The notes: a model not told the origin generated them from the letters alone. A stretch of 64,000 nucleotides of DNA from UBA8828 sp964510855 (GCA_964510855.1 CAZEDB010000008.1:1-64000); one strand, 5' to 3'; counted from the stretch's first letter, positions 24,622 to 34,044 are shown. A program made the numbers and translations.

Positions 24622-24987
24622 ATGCTACGTGCCACGGCATCTTTGCTCGCTGCCTGTGCGGTGGGCATGGGTGCTTTTGGTGCGCATGGTTTGAAGCAGC
24701 ATTTTTTAGATAAACCCGCTGCTGGCGGTTGGTGGGAAACCGCTACTCTCTACCTACTCGTGCATGCGATTACGGTCGCTGCTTTAGCCTCAACCAGTCG
24801 GGTCGCCGGTTATTGTATGTTGATCGGAGCCTTTATTTTTTCCGGTACGCTTTATGCCATGGCCTTAGGCGCACCAACTTGGCTAGGTGCCATTACCCCC
24901 CTGGGCGGTACCGCTTTAATCTTAGGTTGGCTGGTTTTTGCTTGGGATAGTTTCCGCAAGAAGACCGAGGAGAAAGCAGGATCATAA
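24622..24987 (+). CDS. DUF423 membrane protein
   Basis: 121 residues with four membrane segments. G-A-F-G-A-H-G-L-K near residue 18 and the end segment G-A-I-T-P-L-G-G-T-A-L-I-L-G-W match the DUF423/YgdD/TMEM256 family of small inner-membrane proteins of unknown function. It follows clpC by five bases and is likely co-transcribed. Confidence 0.9.
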   Translation: MLRATASLLAACAVGMGAFGAHGLKQHFLDKPAAGGWWETATLYLLVHAITVAALASTSRVAGYCMLIGAFIFSGTLYAMALGAPTWLGAITPLGGTALILGWLVFAWDSFRKKTEEKAGS

Positions 24988-25085
24988 GGACATCGGGATT
25001 CTTAGCCCAGAATCCTCGCCTGCCTTAAATCCCCTTGCCAACGGGTGTCGCCTTACTTTGCTTGAGGCCTTGGTATTAACTTTTC

Positions 25086-25159
25086 GGGAGTATAGCTCAG
25101 TTGGTTAGAGCGCCTGCATGACATGCAGGAAGTCGTAGGTTCAAGTCCTACTACTCCCA
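25086..25159 (+). tRNA. tRNA-Val (GAC)
   Basis: Acceptor GGGAGTA pairs with TACTCCC, D arm TAGCTCAGTTGG, anticodon stem CCTGC/GCAGG around ATGACAT with anticodon GAC, T arm GGTTCAAGTCC. The discriminator is A; only CC of the CCA end is encoded. Confidence 0.93.
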
Positions 25160-25162
25160 CCC

Positions 25163-25484
25163 TTTTAACCCCATCTACCCCAGGCCTTTTAGCTCGGGGT
25201 AGATGGGGTGGATTCCAAGGATTAGACTTCAGATGAAAGACTTCTGATGAAAGAGGGGTTTAGGAGCCTGGCGACCCGTCTTACTTACTTGGTGATGAGC
25301 CTGAAGTTTTGTTTTAATTTTTAATTGCCCCCCACCGCCGCTAACACCGCTAATACAACTCTTCTTCTCTCCCTCATCTCGTATCTCTCATCCCCTCTTC
25401 CTTTTTTTAATTTTTAATTCTTAATTTTTAATTTCATCCCCTTTTTACATTCTACCTTCTACTTTCTACCAATCCCCCTCTCCC
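25163..25484 (+). repeat. Repeat array upstream of eno
   Basis: It begins with a 13-base-pair stem, CCCCATCTACCCC to GGGGTAGATGGGG (25169-25208). Then come ACTTCAGATGAAAG units (about 25226-25254), GCTAACACCGCTAATAC (about 25338-25354), a CATCTCGTATCTC tract (25370-25395), TTAATTTTTAATTC units (25405-25433) and TACCTTCTACTTTC units (25447-25470). The last lies 15 bases before the eno ATG. Confidence 0.8.
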
Positions 25485-26816
25485 ATGTCCTCCTCCACCA
25501 TCATTGATATCAAAGCCCGCGAAATCTTAGATTCGCGCGGCAACCCCACCATCGAAGTCGACGTCGTACTCGACTCGGGCATCGTTGGTCGCGCTGCGGT
25601 TCCCTCGGGCGCTTCTACCGGCACCCACGAGGCTCATGAACTGCGCGATGCATCCGTCCCGGCCAAGTCTTTCGCCAAAGGTGTTGATCCTAAGACCCGT
25701 TACAATGGCAAGGGCGTGCTTAAAGCCGTCGCTAACGTCAATGAAATCATCGCCCCTGAGCTCGTGGGCTTCGACACCATTGACCAACTCGGTCTCGACC
25801 ACGCTATGCTCGCACTCGACGGCACTAAGACCAAATCGAAGCTCGGTGCGAATTCGATTCTTGGTGTCTCCATGGCTGCGGCTCATGCTGGTGCTAAAGC
25901 TCGGGGCGTGCCTCTCTATCGCTACATTGGCGGACCTAACGCCAAGTTGCTCCCTATTCCTCTGATGAATATCATGAACGGCGGTGCGCACTCCGACGCC
26001 CCCGTGGATATCCAAGAGTTCATGGTCGTACCCAGCGGCGCGCCTTCCTTCCGCGAAGCGCTGCGCATGGGCACCGAAATTTTCCACGCGCTCAAGAAAG
26101 TTCTTAAGAGCCAGGGCCTCTCCACTTCAGTCGGCGACGAAGGTGGCTTTGCTCCTAAGGTAAAGTCTAACGAGCACGCCCTCGAGTGCATTGCCAAAGC
26201 GGTTAAAGACGCAGGCTTCAAGCTCGGTAAAGATGTCTTCCTGGCCCTCGACGTCGCGGCTTCCGAGTTCTTCGATGCGAAGACGGGCAAGTACACCTTC
26301 CACAAGTCCGACGGCTCCTCGCGCAACGCCGAGCAAATGATCGCCTTCTATAAAGACCTCCAAAAGCGTTATCCCATCGTTTCCATCGAGGACGGCTTCT
26401 CTGAGGCGGATTGGACGGGTTGGAAGAAGGCTACCGACGCTATGGGTGCCACTACCCAGCTCGTGGGCGACGACCTCTTCGTCACCAACACTGAGTTCTT
26501 AGCTCAGGGCATCGCCACCAAGACCGGTAACTCGATTCTCGTGAAGGTTAATCAAATCGGTTCCCTGACCGAAACCTTCGACGCCGTACAAATGGCGCAG
26601 CGTGCTGGTTATAGCGCCATCATCTCGCACCGCTCGGGTGAGACGGAAGACGCTACGATTGCTGACATCGCTGTGGCGCTCAATGCGGGCCAAATCAAGA
26701 CGGGTTCGCTCTGTCGCTCCGACCGCGTTGCGAAGTATAACCAACTGCTTCGCATCGAAGAAGAGTTGGGCGTGCACGCGCAATACGCGGGTGCCGTTAC
26801 AGGTTGGAAGGCTTAA
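25485..26816 (+). CDS. eno: Enolase
   Basis: 443 residues. A-R-E-I-L-D-S-R-G-N-P-T at the N-terminus, the catalytic V-G-D-E-G-G-F-A-P near 218, metal ligands D-V-A-A-S-E-F, S-I-E-D-G-F and V-G-D-D-L-F-V-T-N, and the end signature V-N-Q-I-G-S-L-T-E-T, S-H-R-S-G-E are all present. Converts 2-phosphoglycerate to PEP in glycolysis. The leader is pyrimidine-rich with no Shine-Dalgarno site. Confidence 0.98.
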   Translation: MSSSTIIDIKAREILDSRGNPTIEVDVVLDSGIVGRAAVPSGASTGTHEAHELRDASVPAKSFAKGVDPKTRYNGKGVLKAVANVNEIIAPELVGFDTIDQLGLDHAMLALDGTKTKSKLGANSILGVSMAAAHAGAKARGVPLYRYIGGPNAKLLPIPLMNIMNGGAHSDAPVDIQEFMVVPSGAPSFREALRMGTEIFHALKKVLKSQGLSTSVGDEGGFAPKVKSNEHALECIAKAVKDAGFKLGKDVFLALDVAASEFFDAKTGKYTFHKSDGSSRNAEQMIAFYKDLQKRYPIVSIEDGFSEADWTGWKKATDAMGATTQLVGDDLFVTNTEFLAQGIATKTGNSILVKVNQIGSLTETFDAVQMAQRAGYSAIISHRSGETEDATIADIAVALNAGQIKTGSLCRSDRVAKYNQLLRIEEELGVHAQYAGAVTGWKA

Positions 26817-26840
26817 GCGCCTTTTAGACCTGGTTCAACG

Positions 26841-26870
26841 CAGCCCCGCTTCGGTGGGGCTGTTTTGTTT
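26841..26870 (+). terminator. Intrinsic terminator of eno
   Basis: CAGCCCC and GGGGCTG pair around CGCTTCGGT-type loop bases, followed by TTTTGTTT. Confidence 0.85.
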
Positions 26871-26883
26871 AAGGCCTTAAGTG

Positions 26884-27798
26884 TTAGCGGTCTTTGCTCA
26901 GCTTAAAACGCACGTTACCCAAGTCATCGTGCTGTCGAATCACTAAGGTTTTTGCATTAAGACTAAGACTCGCAAAGCCGAGATGTTGGCCTTGATAAGG
27001 TGACGACTCGCGCCGGCGAATGCCGCGCACCTCAGAGCCATTACCTGAGATTAATTGTAAGAGGCCGTTGCGCTGAATAACTTCCGGATGATGGTCGTGG
27101 CCACTTGCGTAGAGATCGACTTTTCCGCGGAGTAATACCGGCACGAGCTCGCGTTGAATGTCGGCGCTATCGCCGTGGAGTCCGCCCGACCACGCGGGGT
27201 GGTGGCCAATCACAATGCGCCAAGTAATTCCGGTTTCTGCCAATTCGCGCTCTAGCCAAGCTAACTGGGCTTGGGTGTCTTGTTGGCCGGCGTCGGAGTG
27301 ACCTTCGGCATGGTAGCGGCGAATGAAGGGTGAGGAGTCGGTGAAGATAAACTTAGCGGTGCCGCCACCGGGGAGTTCTACTTTGCGCGACCAATAGCGT
27401 GCAGGCAGGGTCCATCTGCCCGACCCTTTGCGCTCTGCGGCATAGTCTAGGACCCCTTTAACCGAGCCCATGTACTCGTGATTGCCTAAGCTGACCCAGA
27501 AGGGGACCTGTAAGGACGGGGCGGCGTAGATTTCCTCAAAGGCTTCTCTAAGAATGGGCTCGTTGGCGGTTAGGGGACCCTTTTCGTAGAAATTATCTCC
27601 TAAAGTTATGATTGCCAATGGTTTAAGTTCATTTCCAGCCTTAGCCATGCCTTCGGCTACGGCCATTTGACCGGCCCGCCGTGAGTCGATCGTCTCGCGC
27701 CCCCAATCACCCAGCATCAGGAAGTTGACCGAGTCTTGGGCAAGGGCAGCGACGCCGCTCAGGAGGAGCCAAGTTGAGAGGAAAAATAGGGGTCTCAT
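26884..27798 (-). CDS. Secreted purple acid phosphatase-like metallophosphoesterase
   Basis: 304 residues from the ATG of M-R-P-L-F-F-L-S-T-W-L-L-L. All metal-site motifs are visible: L-G-D-W-G, L-G-D-N-F-Y, S-L-G-N-H-E-Y, I-G-H-H-P-A-W and S-G-H-D-H-H. The order and spacing resemble tartrate-resistant acid phosphatases. Likely releases phosphate from organic esters outside the cytoplasm. Divergent from the autotransporter gene. Confidence 0.88.
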   Translation of the reverse strand: MRPLFFLSTWLLLSGVAALAQDSVNFLMLGDWGRETIDSRRAGQMAVAEGMAKAGNELKPLAIITLGDNFYEKGPLTANEPILREAFEEIYAAPSLQVPFWVSLGNHEYMGSVKGVLDYAAERKGSGRWTLPARYWSRKVELPGGGTAKFIFTDSSPFIRRYHAEGHSDAGQQDTQAQLAWLERELAETGITWRIVIGHHPAWSGGLHGDSADIQRELVPVLLRGKVDLYASGHDHHPEVIQRNGLLQLISGNGSEVRGIRRRESSPYQGQHLGFASLSLNAKTLVIRQHDDLGNVRFKLSKDR

Positions 27799-27906
27799 AG
27801 TCAGCTTAAGTACCAAAGTTTTTTGCCAGCGAATTGAGCAAAAGCCAGCATTTTAGGCTTGGTTTAGCCCAATAAGTCGCCTTTGTTTCTCGTTCTTATT
27901 CATACC

Positions 27907-30900
27907 ATGCGTTTCACCAAATCCCTCCTCGTCGCCGCTGCCCTCGTTGGCGCAACCACTGCAACCACTAAGGCGTACGATCTTTACGACTCGAATTGGA
28001 ATTACAGTCAGCCCAGCATGAATTTTAGCGAATCGATTGGTAATGATTATTGGGATACCGAATGGGCCACGCTCACTTCGCCTCGTAACTCGTTCTTCCT
28101 TTTCTCTCCTAATACAAACGAAACTGATCTCGTTAATGCCGGCGTCTATCGCGGCATTCAGGGTTCCTTCAGCTGGAGTGGTAATGAGTATGATAACTGG
28201 CCATCTTACGACCCAGCTTATGTCGATGGTGAACTCGTTACTGGGGTCGCAGGTGTATTTAGCGCTGACTATCGCTACGACTTTGACAGCGGCAATTTTA
28301 CCAGCGGAACATACTTTTTCGATAGTCGCGATACGACCACTAACTTAGCTATCGGCCAGAACGCTTATGGAATCGATTACGATACAGACGGTGACAATGG
28401 TGGCTCTAGTGTCTCCGGCGAGTTGACCGTTTATGAACGCGAGGTTCAAGTAGCGCGTACGGGTTCAGGCGACCAAGGCGCTAACGCCTTCACGGCCTTC
28501 CAGTTCGACAACTCTGAGACCCTTTCGGGCACTTTCTACAACGGCACTACTTTCATTGGCCGCAATGTGCTTCCCACCGCTTATGCCTTCTCTGATGGAG
28601 AAGGTAATTATGGTCCGAGCCTAGCTGGCTCGGTCGTAGTTGTGGCCGACATTGCCCTCGGATTCTTTGATGACGAAGGTCTCTTTGCTAAAGACGGTGG
28701 CTGGCTCGACATTCGCGGCGACCTTACCCTCGGCGCAGACGGTACCATCTACATCCGTGACGGCGAAATCACCTCCAATATTTATACACATTACTACACC
28801 CCTGGTACCTACGACATCGCTGGTAGGTTAGCCATTGAGACCGGTATTCTTTCCGTTCGCGAGTACTTTGCTCAGGACATGATTGCTACCTGGAACCAAA
28901 CCCTTGGTTTCCGCGACGGTGCAGAGAACGACAACCGTCTCGTGCTCCAAGGCATGGGCTACGGTTTCGACGGCGAAGGCTTCTTTGGCCCAGAAGGCTC
29001 AAGTTTCGGTGCCCTCCGCAGCATCACGGGCGATAACGTTCAAAATGGTAACATCTCAGTCATTGGTGATGGCGAAGGCTTTGGCCCCTTCATTGATGGC
29101 GCTGTTATCGGTACGGATGTTGGATCTACCTTAACCATCAATGGCACTATTAACGGCCTGAACAGTGAAAACACTGAAGGTGGCGCTGATTTGGGTTACA
29201 ACAGCATCGGTAACACCACTCAGAACGGTCGTATTCTCTCGGGTATCAACAATGTCTATAAGTTGGGTACTGGTGAGTTGCTCATTAATTCCTCCAATAC
29301 CTTCACCGGTAATCTTGAGGTTGAAGAAGGTAGCGTGCGCATCACTAACTCGGGTGCCCTCGCAGGTGATTCGGGTGACACCTTTGTCGAGAGCGGCGCT
29401 TCGCTCGTCCTTGACGTGGTTTCCCCTGCAACGGGCCTCTCGCTCGTCGATGATATCCATATCACAGGTACCGGCCAAGTTGGCGTAGGCGGTGCACTTC
29501 ACAACAAGTCTGGCACTAATTCAACAACCGGTAACCTCTGGGTAATCGATGGCGATGACATTGCCGATTTACCTGCATCAGGCACCGTCACTGTGGCTGC
29601 TAGCAGCTCACTCACCGTCGCTAATTTGCGCGGCGGCTCTACTTCTAATACCATCACCATCGATGTTGCTGGTTCTGGCTTAACCGCTGGTGCCTTTAAC
29701 GTCTTGGGCAATACGGGTGCACTTGATAACATCATTAAGAATGGTTCAGGTAATGCTGAAATTAACCAGTTATCTTCCGAGCTCGATGACCTCCGTGTTA
29801 ACGCAGGCTTTATGCTCATTAAGGGGAGCGAAGATTCGGCGGCGGATAATATCTACGACCAACTGGAAATCTTCGGCACTGTCGACGGCACCAATACCTC
29901 AATTGGTTCAGTCGAGATTCGTGGTAACCACCACTACGGTGAATTCGACACCACTGACATCAATGTTCTCATCAAGGGCAACATCACGGTCCATTACAAT
30001 TATGACGGTGATGATATTGACCTTAATAACTATTCCGTGGTCACGCTTGATGCCGGTGCTACCTTTAACACTACCGGTTTTGATGTTGATGAATGGTCAG
30101 TTGGTGGAGACTTAGAGGAAAACTCTAAGTTTATCATTAAGGGTACTTTCAACGCCCTTGATGACACCTTCCTCGATCTCGACGATGATGCTACCCTCGA
30201 CATCCGCGCTGGCGGCGTCGTGAACTCCCGTGTTGTTGCCGACGACGACTCAATCGTAACTATCGCAGCCGCTGACGGCGAAGGCCTCGCTGCTGGGGTA
30301 CTTAATGGTAATGTTGAAGCTTACGATAGAGCTACCATTACCCTCAACGGTGTCATCAATGGTGACGTTGAGACTTACGGTAATGCTACTCTTACGCTCG
30401 GCGCCAACGCTGTGCACAACGGCGATTATGATACCTATGGTAACTCCACTATCATCATCAATGGCACCATCGATGACAACGAGGATAACTCCTTCGGTCA
30501 GAATATTAACCTCAGTGGTAACGGTACCCTTAAGGGTTCGGGTACCATTGGTGGTGATCTGACCCAAACCGGCGGCCGCGTTGCCCCTGGTAACTCAACG
30601 GATGTTCTCACTGTCCTCGGCAACTACTCGATTAATGCTGGTTCGCTCCAAATTGAAATCGGTGGCACCGAGGGCCCTGGCAACGATCCTGATGGTAATG
30701 ATCAACTCGCTGTCAATGGTACCGTCACCGTCGGTGGCACTGCCGTCCTAGACTTCGAGCCTTACAACGGCTATGAGTCGACCCGGGGTGGCGTCTTCCA
30801 GATTCTCGCTACCGACACCGGTGCAGCTCGTGCCACCATCGGCACCTTCGACACCGTTGACCTCACAGGTCTTACGGCTCGTGTGTTGTTCGACCACTCA

Positions 30901-32145
30901 ACCGGTAAGGCCTATGGCACTAATCTCATCAAGGGTGTTAATGGTGATACCTTTGCCTTCTATGGTGCCGGTAACGCCAATCGCTCTGAAATCGGTCGTG
31001 CCCTCTGGATGGAGTCCATCGCTTTAGACAACAGCGAGGAGGACGACAACTATGGCTCAGGTGTCATCTTGGATCCTTTAGAGGAGTTTGAGAACGATGG
31101 CCAAAAGGTCTTCATCCTTACTCAGACCAATGAAGATTCGGGTGAAGAAGAGTCTACCGCTCTCGGCTCTGCCGCTGTCTCGGTTCTCGCTGCTGCTGAC
31201 GTTGGCGCTGCCCTCGATGCCCTCTCCCCTGAGGCTTTCGTAGGTATCTCCGAGCTCGGCGTGCGCGTAACTCGTAACTTCGCTCAGCTTCCTGCCACCA
31301 AGCGCAAGTTGGCTGCTACCAATGAGTGGGACTTCTCTATCGGCTATGCCGGTGAGCAAATCACCTCTGACGGTACCTCGGCCTACAACAGCTACAAGGT
31401 CAGCAGCGACCAAGTGCACCTCACCGCCGCTCGCGATCTCTCGGCTAACCTGCGCCTCACCCTAGCTGCCGGTATCGATGATGGCGAAGTCGGTGCCGCT
31501 GGTTTCAGCGCTGATACCGATACCCAGGCCTTCGGCTTAGGTCTCTCCTTCATCCCTGCAAGTAAGGGTTGGACGGCTGACCTCGGTGTGGCCCTTACCC
31601 GCACGGATTGGACTGCAGCTCGTGGTGCAGCCCAAACCCAGCAAGACAACCAAGACGGCCTCGGTGTCGCTCTTCGTGTCTCACTGGCTCCTACGGTTGA
31701 CGGTGCTCTGAGCTACGCTCCTTACCTCGGTCTCTCATTCGCTACCCAAGACATGGGTTCTGTGAGTGAAGATGCTACCGCAGCCGGCGTCGGTGTCGGC
31801 TTCGACGGTTATGAGCGTGATTCCCTCGTTTCAGAGCTTGGCCTCAAGGCTGAGTATGCCGTCAAGCCTGGTACCACCATTACGGGCGTAGTGGCTTGGG
31901 AGCATGACTTCGAGAACAGCGGTGAAACCACCCTTAACAATGTTGAGTTCACTGATGACGGTGTAACCGATACCCGCTTCGCGGTGACCTCCACCGGCTT
32001 CGGTGCAGACATCTTCCGCGTCGGTGTCGGTGTCCGCGTCGACCTCGGTGCTAAGGCTGCCTTCTCGCTCGGTTATGACGCCCTGATCTCTTCGGAGTCG
32101 AAGTCCGGTCAAGGCATCAAGGCTGACGTCGCCTTCCGCTTCTAA
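27907..32145 (+). CDS. Autotransporter with beta-strand-repeat passenger
   Basis: 1412 residues from the ATG that opens M-R-F-T-K-S-L-L-V-A-A-A-L. The passenger is an Asn/Gly/Asp-rich beta-helix. A PATR-type repeat near 450-490 includes L-G-T-G-E-L-L-I-N-S-S-N-T-F-T-G-N-L. Near 798-860 come three repeats of about 19 residues (G-N-V-E-A-Y, G-D-V-E-T-Y, G-D-Y-D-T-Y). The C-terminal barrel (about 1135-1412) ends D-V-A-F-R-F with the terminal Phe. Surface-exposed, type V secreted; ligand unknown. Confidence 0.88.
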   Translation: MRFTKSLLVAAALVGATTATTKAYDLYDSNWNYSQPSMNFSESIGNDYWDTEWATLTSPRNSFFLFSPNTNETDLVNAGVYRGIQGSFSWSGNEYDNWPSYDPAYVDGELVTGVAGVFSADYRYDFDSGNFTSGTYFFDSRDTTTNLAIGQNAYGIDYDTDGDNGGSSVSGELTVYEREVQVARTGSGDQGANAFTAFQFDNSETLSGTFYNGTTFIGRNVLPTAYAFSDGEGNYGPSLAGSVVVVADIALGFFDDEGLFAKDGGWLDIRGDLTLGADGTIYIRDGEITSNIYTHYYTPGTYDIAGRLAIETGILSVREYFAQDMIATWNQTLGFRDGAENDNRLVLQGMGYGFDGEGFFGPEGSSFGALRSITGDNVQNGNISVIGDGEGFGPFIDGAVIGTDVGSTLTINGTINGLNSENTEGGADLGYNSIGNTTQNGRILSGINNVYKLGTGELLINSSNTFTGNLEVEEGSVRITNSGALAGDSGDTFVESGASLVLDVVSPATGLSLVDDIHITGTGQVGVGGALHNKSGTNSTTGNLWVIDGDDIADLPASGTVTVAASSSLTVANLRGGSTSNTITIDVAGSGLTAGAFNVLGNTGALDNIIKNGSGNAEINQLSSELDDLRVNAGFMLIKGSEDSAADNIYDQLEIFGTVDGTNTSIGSVEIRGNHHYGEFDTTDINVLIKGNITVHYNYDGDDIDLNNYSVVTLDAGATFNTTGFDVDEWSVGGDLEENSKFIIKGTFNALDDTFLDLDDDATLDIRAGGVVNSRVVADDDSIVTIAAADGEGLAAGVLNGNVEAYDRATITLNGVINGDVETYGNATLTLGANAVHNGDYDTYGNSTIIINGTIDDNEDNSFGQNINLSGNGTLKGSGTIGGDLTQTGGRVAPGNSTDVLTVLGNYSINAGSLQIEIGGTEGPGNDPDGNDQLAVNGTVTVGGTAVLDFEPYNGYESTRGGVFQILATDTGAARATIGTFDTVDLTGLTARVLFDHSTGKAYGTNLIKGVNGDTFAFYGAGNANRSEIGRALWMESIALDNSEEDDNYGSGVILDPLEEFENDGQKVFILTQTNEDSGEEESTALGSAAVSVLAAADVGAALDALSPEAFVGISELGVRVTRNFAQLPATKRKLAATNEWDFSIGYAGEQITSDGTSAYNSYKVSSDQVHLTAARDLSANLRLTLAAGIDDGEVGAAGFSADTDTQAFGLGLSFIPASKGWTADLGVALTRTDWTAARGAAQTQQDNQDGLGVALRVSLAPTVDGALSYAPYLGLSFATQDMGSVSEDATAAGVGVGFDGYERDSLVSELGLKAEYAVKPGTTITGVVAWEHDFENSGETTLNNVEFTDDGVTDTRFAVTSTGFGADIFRVGVGVRVDLGAKAAFSLGYDALISSESKSGQGIKADVAFRF

Positions 32146-32168
32146 TCTAGAAGTTTAAGCGACTGCCG

Positions 32169-32201
32169 AAGGGCCGCCTGAAAAGGCGGCCCTTCTTGTT
32201 T
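32169..32201 (+). terminator. Intrinsic terminator of the autotransporter gene
   Basis: AAGGGCCGCC and GGCGGCCCTT form a ten-base stem with a six-base loop, then CTTGTTT. Confidence 0.88.
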
Positions 32202-32240
32202 GCCGTTGAGACTCTCCGCAAGCCCTACAACTTTGCTGCT

Positions 32241-33431
32241 GTGACGCCTTACCTTACCTCCCGCAAACCTGAGCTCCTGAGCGAGTACCGCGATGGCCTC
32301 TTAAACAATGTCCTCCCTTTCTGGCTGCAGCACGGCCTAGATCGTCAACACGGCGGCATGCTCACCGCCCTAGGTCGTAAGGGTGAGCTCCTTGACTCCG
32401 ATAAATCCGTCTGGTTCCAAGGTCGCTCGGCTTGGACCTTTGGGGTGCTCCATAACACCGTCGAGCGCCGGCCCGAGTGGCTCGAAGCCAATCTCTCGTG
32501 CGTACGGTTCTTGCGCGACAAATGCGGTTCCCCCTCCGGTAAGCTTCATTTCACCGTTACCCGCGAGGGCAACCCCTTGCGTATGCGCCGCTATGTCTTC
32601 TCGGAGTGCTTCGCCGCTATTGGCTATGCAGAGGCCTTCCGTGCTACGGGCGAGGCTGAGTGGAAAGACCGCTCCCTCGCAGCTTATGATACCTTCTTAA
32701 AGTTTAATCGTGAGGCTGGTCACATCCCCGCCAAGAGCTTCCGTCCGGCCCGAGGCTTATCGCCTCTGATGATGACCCTCGTTACCGCCCAAGATATGCG
32801 TGCATGTCTTGGTGATGTTGCCGTGCGCGGCAAAACCCTCTCGCAGTGGGCTGAGGTCGCCATCGATGAAATCATCCGCTTCTTTGTTAAGCCCGAACTC
32901 AAAGCCGTACTCGAAATGGTCGGACCTCAGGGTGAGATTTATGACCACTTCGATGGGCGCCTCCTGAATCCTGGCCACGCCATTGAGGCCGCATGGTTTA
33001 TCTTACGCGAAGCCCGCCGCACCGGTAATAAAGACCACGCCAAGACTTCGCTCGATATGCTCGATTGGATGTGGGCGCGCGGGTGGGACAAACAACACGG
33101 CGGCTTACTCTACTTTACCGACCTCCACGACAAACCCATCCAAGAATACTGGCACTTCATGAAGTTTTGGTGGCCCCACAATGAGGCCATCATTGCGACT
33201 CTCCTTGCCCATATTCACACCGGCGATGCCAAGTATGCCGAGATGCACCGTCAAATCCACGACTGGTCTTACGCCCACTTCCCTGATCGTGAAAACAGCG
33301 AGTGGTACGGCTACCTTGATCGCGCTGGTAAACCTACCTCTGAGCTTAAGGGTAATATGTGGAAGGGGCCCTTCCACATGCCTCGCCAAAAGTATGTCTG
33401 CTGGCAGTTACTCGAGGGGAGGTATGAGTAG
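32241..33431 (+). CDS. AGE-family epimerase (N-acylglucosamine 2-epimerase)
   Basis: 396 residues from GTG at 32241; an upstream TTG at 32196 is also in frame but lies inside the preceding terminator. The alpha/alpha-barrel motifs are clear: F-W-L-Q-H-G-L-D-R-Q-H-G-G-M near the start, W-F-Q-G-R-S-A-W-T-F-G, N-P-G-H-A-I-E-A-A-W, and W-P-H-N-E-A-I-I-A near the end, with the catalytic His residues. Family enzymes interconvert ManNAc and GlcNAc. Its position next to sialidase, nanA and nanM supports that role here. Confidence 0.88.
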   Translation: MTPYLTSRKPELLSEYRDGLLNNVLPFWLQHGLDRQHGGMLTALGRKGELLDSDKSVWFQGRSAWTFGVLHNTVERRPEWLEANLSCVRFLRDKCGSPSGKLHFTVTREGNPLRMRRYVFSECFAAIGYAEAFRATGEAEWKDRSLAAYDTFLKFNREAGHIPAKSFRPARGLSPLMMTLVTAQDMRACLGDVAVRGKTLSQWAEVAIDEIIRFFVKPELKAVLEMVGPQGEIYDHFDGRLLNPGHAIEAAWFILREARRTGNKDHAKTSLDMLDWMWARGWDKQHGGLLYFTDLHDKPIQEYWHFMKFWWPHNEAIIATLLAHIHTGDAKYAEMHRQIHDWSYAHFPDRENSEWYGYLDRAGKPTSELKGNMWKGPFHMPRQKYVCWQLLEGRYE

Positions 33432-33528
33432 GCGGGTGTAGAAAGTAGAAGGTAGAAAGTAGAAGGAAATAACCGAAGAACGAATAGGAAATTAAAAATT
33501 AAGAATTAAAAATTAAAATAAAGTCAGG
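33432..33528 (+). repeat. Purine-rich repeat array after the AGE epimerase gene
   Basis: GTAGAAAGTAGAAGG units, one CGAAGAACGAA unit and AAATTAAAAATTAAG units start within ten bases of the stop codon. The last 55 bases (33474-33528) recur unchanged after the N gap. Confidence 0.85.
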
Positions 33529-33628
33529 NNNNNNNNNNNNNNNNNNNNNNNNNNNNNNNNNNNNNNNNNNNNNNNNNNNNNNNNNNNNNNNNNNNNNNNN
33601 NNNNNNNNNNNNNNNNNNNNNNNNNNNN
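33529..33628. other. Assembly gap (100 N) with duplicated flanks
   Basis: Exactly 100 N. The 55 bases before it are identical to the 55 after it, so the two contigs probably overlap rather than being apart. Confidence 0.99.
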
Positions 33629-34044
33629 CGAAGAACGAATAGGAAATTAAAAATTAAGAATTAAAAATTAAAATAAAGTCAGGATTTTTCCTTTCATCCA
33701 AAGTCTTTCATCTGAAATCTACCCCGTGTAGTGCGGTTTATCTTTCTTTTGAAGTCTTTCATCTGAAGTCTACCCCGGGTAGTGCGGTTTCTCCGAAACC
33801 GCTTCGCTACCGTGGGTAGGGAGGGTGCTACGCAACCTCCGGGCCCAATGCTAATCACCCCTTAACACCGCTAATATTGAGATTAGAGATAAGAGATTAG
33901 CGATTAGAGATAGGAAGTTTGTTTCTCCCGCTTCCGCTGAACCCCGCAGCCACCGCAGTTACCGCAGCCACCGCAGAAATTTTCTAATCAGCCACCGAGC
34001 TAACTTGCCCTCCTCTCTAATCTCTCATCCCTCTTCCCCTCTTC
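33629..34044 (+). repeat. Long mixed repeat array between convergent genes
   Basis: After the duplicated 55 bases come TTTCATCTGAAGTC units (about 33693-33777), the palindrome GCGGTTTC-TCC-GAAACCGC (33784-33802), the second palindrome GGAGGGTGC-TAC-GCAACCTCC (33820-33840), an ACACCGCTAATA unit, GATTAGAGATAAG units (33880-33912), CCGCAGCCACCGCAGTTA units (33953-33978), a GAGCTAAC unit and finally TCTAATCTCTCATCCC before the minus-strand gene. Confidence 0.82.

Noticed and set aside
24988..25085. Promoter of tRNA-Val at TTGCCAA (near 25036)
   Set aside because: A similar TTGCCAA occurs before rpmB and rpoZ, but no shared -10 element at a constant distance could be recognised.
25527..26087. Minus-strand frame of 186 residues inside eno
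   Set aside because: Antisense shadow of a highly conserved, high-confidence gene.
32196..32240. TTG start for the AGE epimerase
   Set aside because: It lies in the terminator of the autotransporter gene and adds residues not typical of the family. It cannot be fully excluded because the GTG at 32241 also lacks a ribosome-binding site.
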